Below are positions 58,395 through 64,000 of a stretch of DNA of 64,000 bases, piece by piece; the stretch's first letter is position 1, and the number at the start of each line of letters is the position of its first letter. Under the pieces are notes generated by a model that saw nothing but the letters and a program-made list of their open reading frames with translations, ran no database searches and was not told where the DNA came from. The translations under genes and the position numbers were made by a program. Source of the stretch: Paenibacillus oleatilyticus (lineage in GTDB: Bacteria; Bacillota; Bacilli; Paenibacillales; NBRC-103111); the NCBI RefSeq assembly GCF_018998565.1, contig NZ_JAHNZO010000025.1:51357-115356 (forward strand). The letters are read 5' to 3'.

Positions 58395-59972
58395 ATGTTA
58401 TTGATGAATAAAAAAGTTCTGACGTTGCTGTTGTCATGCCTGCTGCTTTGGGCTGTCGTTGCAGCGCCTGCTTCCGCTGCCGCACCCAACCCGAACTTAT
58501 CTGGCGTTCCCGGAACTTGGGCGCCCGGCGCCACACCGAGCAACCTGAATCCGAACTACCCGGTCATTCTGTTCGTACAAGGCTTAACAGCAAACGCCGG
58601 AACTTGGTACGAAACGAACGATATGTACCAAACGGCTTACAATAACGGGTATCAAACCGCTTTTGTCGAGCTGTACGATTCGGGAGGCCCGTCGAAAAAT
58701 ATGTGGGATAACGGCAAGCTGCTTGCCGATAAAATCGTGGAAATTTCCAAGGCGTTCCCGGGCAAAAAGCTCGTGATCGTCGCCCACAGCAAAGGCGGGG
58801 TCGACTCGCAAACGGCTCTCGTGCATTACGGCGCGTATCCGTACGTTTCGCACGTCATCACTTTAGGAAGCCCTCACCATGGATCGCAGCTCGCCGATTT
58901 GGCCTACTCCGACTGGGCGGGATGGCTGGCGGACCTGATCGGTTATAAGACCGAGGGCACCTACTCCATGCAAACGTCTTACATGAACTATTTCCGTTCG
59001 ATTACCGATTCGCACGCCAACGTTTCGAAGAACAAGATTTACACGTTCGCCGGCGACGGCTGGCACGATTCAAGTCCGATTTACCTCATCGGTGGGCTAT
59101 ACTTGTCGAAGTTCGGTTCGAACGACGGCGTCGTAACGGTCACCAGCGCCCACAATCCCAAGGGCACCATGGTGAAGAGCGGACCGTGGGACCACAAGGT
59201 GGTTCACAACGGCACGCCGATGTTCCCGCTGATCAAGCCTTATTTGGCGGCTTCAGCCGGATTGGCAGCAGAGGCGGAAGGCGGCAGCGCCGGACAAAGT
59301 GCGGCTCGGGAAACGAATCCGTTGGACCGGGTTCAACCCGGCAGCACGCTGATCCGTGGAGGCAAGCATGAAAGCATCGCTGTCGAGCGTTTTCTCGTGG
59401 AGAACGACGTGCGGAGTATCACCTTCGACTGGATTGCCGATCAACCGGCCGACCGCCTGGAATTGATTGCGCCGAACGGCGAGAAAAGAACGATTGACGT
59501 CAAGGTAGAGCAGGATCAGGAGCTGTTCAAAAACGGCTGGCACCATACGGCGGTCGTTGCCAAGCCGGAGCAAGGCGAGTGGACGCTGCAGGCGCAATCC
59601 AAAAAGCCCGGCGCGCATCTGCTGACCGTTCAATACGACTCGGCACTTTCCGATTCGCTCAAGCTGACGACACAAGACAAGCAAAAATTCCGTGTAGAAA
59701 CCGACGGCAGCGGGTTGTCCTCCAACAAGCTCAACGTTCGTTACAATGTGAGCTTTATCCCTGAGCAAGGCAATCCGGGCAAAAAGCAAATCCAATCGTT
59801 GAAAAAACAAGCGGTGGCAGGCGCGAATAACGAATTGGATCTGACGGCAGCCCAGGAACCGGGCGTTTACCAAACGTCCGTCGAGGTTCAGGGTGTGACG
59901 GCGCAAGGCGCTCCGTTCGAAAGATCCCTGCTCCGCTCGGTCTATGTCGATAAACAGGGGGGAAGGCACTAA
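58395..59972 (+). CDS. Secreted lipase-like alpha/beta hydrolase
   Basis: The product has 525 residues with a signal peptide (VVAAPASAAAPN). The alpha/beta hydrolase has the oxyanion stretch VILFVQGLTANAGTWYE, nucleophile S132 in VAHSKGGVDSQTA and a late His in WDHKVVHNGT. The C-terminal half (residues 290-525) is an Ig-like beta region resembling pre-peptidase or cell-surface modules. It resembles triacylglycerol lipases, but here it lies between the Dab enzyme and the PPTase, so a role in maturation or tolerance of the product is possible. Start at ATG 58395, or ATG 58404. Confidence 0.85.
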   Translation: MLLMNKKVLTLLLSCLLLWAVVAAPASAAAPNPNLSGVPGTWAPGATPSNLNPNYPVILFVQGLTANAGTWYETNDMYQTAYNNGYQTAFVELYDSGGPSKNMWDNGKLLADKIVEISKAFPGKKLVIVAHSKGGVDSQTALVHYGAYPYVSHVITLGSPHHGSQLADLAYSDWAGWLADLIGYKTEGTYSMQTSYMNYFRSITDSHANVSKNKIYTFAGDGWHDSSPIYLIGGLYLSKFGSNDGVVTVTSAHNPKGTMVKSGPWDHKVVHNGTPMFPLIKPYLAASAGLAAEAEGGSAGQSAARETNPLDRVQPGSTLIRGGKHESIAVERFLVENDVRSITFDWIADQPADRLELIAPNGEKRTIDVKVEQDQELFKNGWHHTAVVAKPEQGEWTLQAQSKKPGAHLLTVQYDSALSDSLKLTTQDKQKFRVETDGSGLSSNKLNVRYNVSFIPEQGNPGKKQIQSLKKQAVAGANNELDLTAAQEPGVYQTSVEVQGVTAQGAPFERSLLRSVYVDKQGGRH

Positions 59973-59981
59973 CCGACGCTT

Positions 59982-60692
59982 ATGACGATCGAAGTTTACG
60001 CGGTGCGGTTATCCGGGGAGCCCGAGGCCGGCATCATGCAGCAGCTGTACGATTGCGTATCGGAAGAAAAGCAGGCGAAGGCCGCAAAATTGAAGCAAAC
60101 TGAGGACCAGTGCAGAACGTTGGTCGGGGAAGCGCTGGCGCGGTGGCTCATCGGACAAAAATGGGGACTTCGCCCCTCGGATATCCGGTATATCCATAAT
60201 GCTTACGGAAAGCCGTCTTTGGACGGTTTTCCGAATATTCATTTCAACGTATCCCATTCCGGCGAGTGGGTCGTGTGCGCCATCTCGGAGCAGCCGGTAG
60301 GCATTGATATCGAACGGCAGCAGTACATCGATTTTTCATGGTCCTATCATTATTTCGCCCCCGAAGAGGCATGCGATTTGCAGCAGCGCCCGTTTGCGGA
60401 GAGGTTGCCTTATTTTTACGATCTGTGGACTTTGAAGGAAAGCTTTATTAAGCAAAGAGGGGTCGGGCTTTCTCTTCCTTTGGACCGCTTCGCGGTGCGG
60501 GTAACGTCGGAGGGCAATCCCGTCCTGCTGCATAGCCCGGATTTAAAGGAGTACTGGTTTAAGCAGTATCCTGTGGACGGTCCGTACAAGCTGGCCGTAT
60601 GCGGGCAGGAACGCGATTTTGCCGAAGAGCTGACCGTCCTGCCTTTCGACACGTTCGTGGAATCGCTAGTATCTGTACAGCCCGTTTCGTAA
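59982..60692 (+). CDS. Sfp-type 4'-phosphopantetheinyl transferase
   Basis: The product has 236 residues. The motifs of the Sfp class are complete: FNVSHSGEWVVCA, VGIDIERQ (Mg2+ ligands) and WTLKESFIKQRGVGL. It transfers phosphopantetheine from CoA to the Ser of the NRPS carrier domain (S1014 of the next gene). It follows the lipase by nine bases, so both are on one transcript. Confidence 0.93.
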   Translation: MTIEVYAVRLSGEPEAGIMQQLYDCVSEEKQAKAAKLKQTEDQCRTLVGEALARWLIGQKWGLRPSDIRYIHNAYGKPSLDGFPNIHFNVSHSGEWVVCAISEQPVGIDIERQQYIDFSWSYHYFAPEEACDLQQRPFAERLPYFYDLWTLKESFIKQRGVGLSLPLDRFAVRVTSEGNPVLLHSPDLKEYWFKQYPVDGPYKLAVCGQERDFAEELTVLPFDTFVESLVSVQPVS

Positions 60693-60717
60693 ACGGACGG
60701 GCCATATGATGAGCTCT

Positions 60718-60765
60718 GCGGGCTGAATAAGCCCGCTTGCTCTTGAGCAATGATTTTTCCAGTAC
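60718..60765 (+). terminator. Probable terminator before the NRPS gene
   Basis: GCGGGCT pairs with AGCCCGC, followed by a TTGCTC/GAGCAA palindrome and TTTTT. The T tract is not immediately after the first stem. Confidence 0.45.
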
Positions 60766-60815
60766 CTTGGGTTGCGGGCCTACCTTACGAATCCCTATGC
60801 CAGGAGAGTGTCGAT

Positions 60816-63800
60816 GTGAACGAGAATAAAAATAAATTGTATGCTTTAACCCAAGCGCAACGAAGAATTTGGAATATGGAGATGATGTATCCGAATACGA
60901 CCGTCGGAGCCATTGGAGGAACTTTATTCATAAGGGGTCACGTCCAAACCGACATTTTGATGCAGTCGGTCTATAAATTGATAAGAGAGTATGATGCTTT
61001 CCGTATCCGAATAGCTCCTTCCGAAGCCGAACCGATGCAATGGTTCGAAGAGGAATCGAACATCATCCCCGAATGCGATTATCTGGAAATGGGGAGCGTC
61101 GAGGAAGCGCAGGTATGGCTGGAGCATTTTAATAAAGTTCCAATAAGCATTTTTGATGAAAAGTTATATCAATTTTGCGTTTTTAACATTAACAACGAAG
61201 AGCACTGGTTTAACCTGAAAATCAATCATATTATTGCCGACGGCGTGGCATCGCATATCATTTGCAATACGGTCATGCAAAACTATATGGATTTGCTGAA
61301 TGGAACCGTGCCGGATCAGAAAGCCAAAAGCTCTTATCTCGAATATATTTATGCCGAACAGGAATATGAGAGGTCGGAACGTTACCAAAAAGATAAGGCC
61401 TACTGGTTGGACAAGTTCAAATCGTTCTCTGAAATTACCGCCATCAAACCGAATACGCCATACGCCATAAGCACGGAGGCCAGAAGAGCGAGCGTTCCCC
61501 TTAGCGATAAACGTTACGAACAATTGAAACAATACAGCGAGCAGAATAACGTCAGTATATTTACTTTGTTTTTGGCATCCTTGTATATCCTTCTTCATAA
61601 AATAACCGGAAATCAAGATATTACGGTAGGCACGATTTATGCAAACCGGACGTCGAAGCAAGAAAAAGAAACGATCGGGATGTTCGTAAGCACCGTTGCG
61701 ACGCGCATGCTGCTGGACCCGGATCAGAGCGCAGCCTCTTTTCTGCATCATGTATCCAAAGAACAGAAGTCGAACCTCCGCCATCAGAAATATCCGTACA
61801 ATCAGCTCATTCAGGATTTGAGAAAAGAAAACAAGCAGCACGACATTCCGGAATTGTTCCGGGTGGATATTGAATATTTGCCGCTTACCTGGTCCCATTA
61901 CGATGACCTCAGCGTTCTGCAAAACAGCCGTTTTTGCGGACACGAAGTGGGGGATTTTGCCATTCACGTCGTGGACATGGTTGATGACGGGCGGATTGAA
62001 TTGAATTTCGATTACCGCATTCAGTTGTTCGAGGAACATGAAATCCTGCGCATTGCCGAACAGATGATTGCGATTATCGAACAAATTATACAGAACTCTC
62101 AGCAGACGGTGCGCGAGCTGTCCATGCTGAGCGAAGAAGAAAAGAGCAAGATATTGACCCAGTTTAACCCGGCATTGCCCGAGATTCCGCACAATAAGCC
62201 GTTCCACCGGTTGTTTGAGGAGCAGGCGGCACGTAACCCGGAAGCGGTAGCGGTCGTGTACGAGGACAAGCAGTTGACGTACGGACAACTGAACGAACGG
62301 GCGAACCGGCTGGCCGGCACGCTGCGTGAGGGCGGCATCGGCCGGGAATCGATCGTCGGCATTCTTGCCGACCGTTCGGTGGACCTGCTGGTCGGCGTCA
62401 TGGCGGTCTGGAAAGCGGGAGGCGCGTATGTGCCGCTTGATCCGGACTATCCGTCCGACCGCATCCGGTTCATGCTGGAGGATAGCGGAGCGGCGATGCT
62501 GCTGACGCAAACCCATCTGCAGGACCGCGCCCAAGCGTGGCTGGCGGAAGATGCGGCGCTACAAAGCGTGCGCTGCCTCTGCCTCGACGACGAACGTTCG
62601 TTCGGCGGAGATGGAGCGAACGGACCTGACACGAGCGGGCCGTACAATCTGGCGTACGTGATCTACACGTCGGGCACGACGGGACGGCCGAAAGGCGTCA
62701 TGATCGAGCACCGCAGCCTGGTCAATACGGCAGCGGCTTACCGCCGGGAATACCGGCTGGATCAGTTCCCGGTGCGGCTGCTGCAGTTGGCGAGCTTCTC
62801 CTTCGACGTATTCGTCGGGGATATTGCCCGGACAATGTACAACGGTGGAACGATGGTCATTTGTCCGAAGGACGACCGCATCGATCCGACCCGTTTGTAC
62901 GGCTGGATTCGCGACTGGCAAATTACGATCTTCGAATCGACGCCTGCGCTGATCGTGCCGTTCATGGAGCATGTGGCGGAGCAGGGCTTGGATATGAGCT
63001 CGATGGAGCTGCTGATCACAAGCTCCGACAGCTGCAGTGTAGCCGACTATCGGCTGCTGCAGGAGCGCTTCGGTTCGCAGTTCAGAATCATCAACGCCTA
63101 TGGTGTAACGGAAGCGGCGATCGATTCGAGCTTCTACGATGAGTCCCTGGACAAGCTGCCGGAGGCGGGGAATGTGCCGATCGGCAAGGCGTGGCTGAAC
63201 GCCCGGTTCTATATCGTAGATGCGAAGTTGAATCCGGTACCGGTGGGGGTATTGGGCGAGCTGTGCATCGGCGGTCCGGGCGTGGCCCGAGGATATTTGA
63301 ACCGACCGGAGCTGAACGAAGAGAAATTTGTCGACAGCCCGTTCGTCCCCGGTGAGCGGTTGTACCGCACAGGCGACTTGGCGCGCTGGATGGAAGACGG
63401 CAACGTGGACTTCATCGGCCGGATCGACTATCAGGTGAAGATTCGCGGCTACCGGATCGAGCTGGGCGAGATTGAGTCGGCGATGCTCCGTTTCGCCGGG
63501 GTTCGTCAAGCTGTTGTGACGGATTGGACCGATGAGCGGGGCCAAAAATATTTGTGCGGCTACGCGGTTGCGGAGCAAGAGCTCGATCTGGACGAGCTGC
63601 AATCGTATTTGGATCAAACGCTGCCGTCGCATATGGTTCCGGCGCGTCTGGTGCGTCTGGAGCAGCTGCCGCTTACGCCTAACGGCAAGGTAGACCGCAA
63701 AGCGCTGCCCGAACCGGAAGGAAACGTTCAAGCCGGAGCGAAATATGCGGCGCCCCGTACGGCGGCAGAGCTGGCGCTTGCTTCGGTATGGCAAGCCGTG

Positions 63801-64000
63801 CTGGGCGTAGACAGGGTTGGGATACTGGATAACTTCTTTGCGCTCGGCGGCGACTCGATTAAAGCGCTGCAGGTGTCTTCGAGACTGCTTCAGACAGGCT
63901 ATAAGATGGTGATGCGCGATTTGTTTCATCATCCGACCATAGCGGCGCTCAGTCCGCATCTTCAGGCTGCCGGCAAAATCGCGAGCCAGGAAGAAGTGAC
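60816..64000 (+). CDS. NRPS, condensation-adenylation-carrier module (Dab-like), 3' end cut off
   Basis: GTG 60816 has GGAG nine bases upstream, and the frame stays open to the window end (about 1061 residues). The C domain covers residues 5-430. Its HHxxxDG motif reads NHIIADG (N137, H138, D142), so only the second His is kept. It is N-terminal, hence a starter or lipo-initiating C domain. The A domain covers 465-960 with YTSGTTGRPKG (Y617) and NAYGVTE (760). The pocket residues read by comparison with GrsA are D,V,G,E,I,S,A,I,D, like Dab-activating domains of polymyxin-type synthetases. The carrier motif LGGDS has S1014. The product is probably fatty-acyl-Dab at the N-terminus; further modules lie outside. 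Confidence 0.92.
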   Translation, partial: MNENKNKLYALTQAQRRIWNMEMMYPNTTVGAIGGTLFIRGHVQTDILMQSVYKLIREYDAFRIRIAPSEAEPMQWFEEESNIIPECDYLEMGSVEEAQVWLEHFNKVPISIFDEKLYQFCVFNINNEEHWFNLKINHIIADGVASHIICNTVMQNYMDLLNGTVPDQKAKSSYLEYIYAEQEYERSERYQKDKAYWLDKFKSFSEITAIKPNTPYAISTEARRASVPLSDKRYEQLKQYSEQNNVSIFTLFLASLYILLHKITGNQDITVGTIYANRTSKQEKETIGMFVSTVATRMLLDPDQSAASFLHHVSKEQKSNLRHQKYPYNQLIQDLRKENKQHDIPELFRVDIEYLPLTWSHYDDLSVLQNSRFCGHEVGDFAIHVVDMVDDGRIELNFDYRIQLFEEHEILRIAEQMIAIIEQIIQNSQQTVRELSMLSEEEKSKILTQFNPALPEIPHNKPFHRLFEEQAARNPEAVAVVYEDKQLTYGQLNERANRLAGTLREGGIGRESIVGILADRSVDLLVGVMAVWKAGGAYVPLDPDYPSDRIRFMLEDSGAAMLLTQTHLQDRAQAWLAEDAALQSVRCLCLDDERSFGGDGANGPDTSGPYNLAYVIYTSGTTGRPKGVMIEHRSLVNTAAAYRREYRLDQFPVRLLQLASFSFDVFVGDIARTMYNGGTMVICPKDDRIDPTRLYGWIRDWQITIFESTPALIVPFMEHVAEQGLDMSSMELLITSSDSCSVADYRLLQERFGSQFRIINAYGVTEAAIDSSFYDESLDKLPEAGNVPIGKAWLNARFYIVDAKLNPVPVGVLGELCIGGPGVARGYLNRPELNEEKFVDSPFVPGERLYRTGDLARWMEDGNVDFIGRIDYQVKIRGYRIELGEIESAMLRFAGVRQAVVTDWTDERGQKYLCGYAVAEQELDLDELQSYLDQTLPSHMVPARLVRLEQLPLTPNGKVDRKALPEPEGNVQAGAKYAAPRTAAELALASVWQAVLGVDRVGILDNFFALGGDSIKALQVSSRLLQTGYKMVMRDLFHHPTIAALSPHLQAAGKIASQEEV

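Noticed and set aside
61164..63959. Long minus-strand open frames opposite the NRPS
   Set aside because: They mirror conserved C and A domain codons and show no family pattern.

Overview
The window reads as a chromosomal segment of an endospore-forming Firmicute, most likely Paenibacillus or a close relative. The reasons are a gerP spore-germination operon with sigma-K-like promoters, Gram-positive lipoprotein signals, strong AGGAGG ribosome sites, LexA/DinR-type SOS boxes, a Bacillus-type Fnr with a C-terminal cysteine cluster, a YesM/YesN sugar-sensing pair and a diaminobutyrate-dependent non-ribosomal peptide synthetase (NRPS). About 65 protein genes, five tRNAs and several decayed genes are visible.

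1-13.7 kb: two export-like modules side by side. The first is a cut-off FtsX-type ABC permease, its ATPase (with an unusual AbrB-like tail), a solute-binding-type lipoprotein preceded by the scar of a deleted paralogue, and a large secreted beta-rich protein. The second is a GbsR/MarR-like regulator, an RND pump, an HlyD-type lipoprotein adaptor and a second secreted protein related to the first. Shared GTTAACG palindromes suggest the regulator controls itself and the RND operon.

13.8-20.9 kb: housekeeping and sporulation genes. These are a PgpA-type phosphatase, three tRNAs (fMet, CAU-Ile/Met, Leu), a GerPF-like gene, a divergent Hsp20-like spore gene, gerPABCDE, a VOC protein, a LexA-controlled pair of small genes, a MazG-like pyrophosphohydrolase and a DEDDh exonuclease.

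20.9-24.7 kb: an AT-rich, gene-poor stretch between two tRNA-Val(GAC) genes. It holds a secreted phosphodiester glycosidase-like protein, a small secreted protein and several broken gene remnants.

24.8-43.9 kb: mixed single genes. They include a methyltransferase-like protein, PilZ, fnr divergent from a degenerate mobA-like gene with FNR boxes between them, a GGDEF-histidine-kinase fusion, an MBL hydrolase, a LexA-boxed gene of unknown function, speA-type decarboxylase next to a 260-bp palindromic element, MFS, GNAT and TetR genes, an MGT-type glycosyltransferase, and UspA, SPW and DUF1054 proteins.

44.1-56.2 kb: one carbohydrate-uptake locus. It has an LplB/LplC/LplA-like ABC importer, a YesN/YesM two-component system, an SDR oxidoreductase and two heparinase II/III-like lyases without signal peptides. 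Imported oligouronides are probably cut inside the cell.

56.2-64 kb: the left edge of an NRPS cluster. It has an EctB-like diaminobutyrate aminotransferase, a secreted lipase, an Sfp-type phosphopantetheinyl transferase and the first module of an NRPS that starts with a condensation domain. Its adenylation pocket reads as diaminobutyrate-specific, which points to a cationic (polymyxin-like) lipopeptide. The RND pump at the other end of the window belongs to a family (SwrC) linked to lipopeptide tolerance, but that connection is only an inference.
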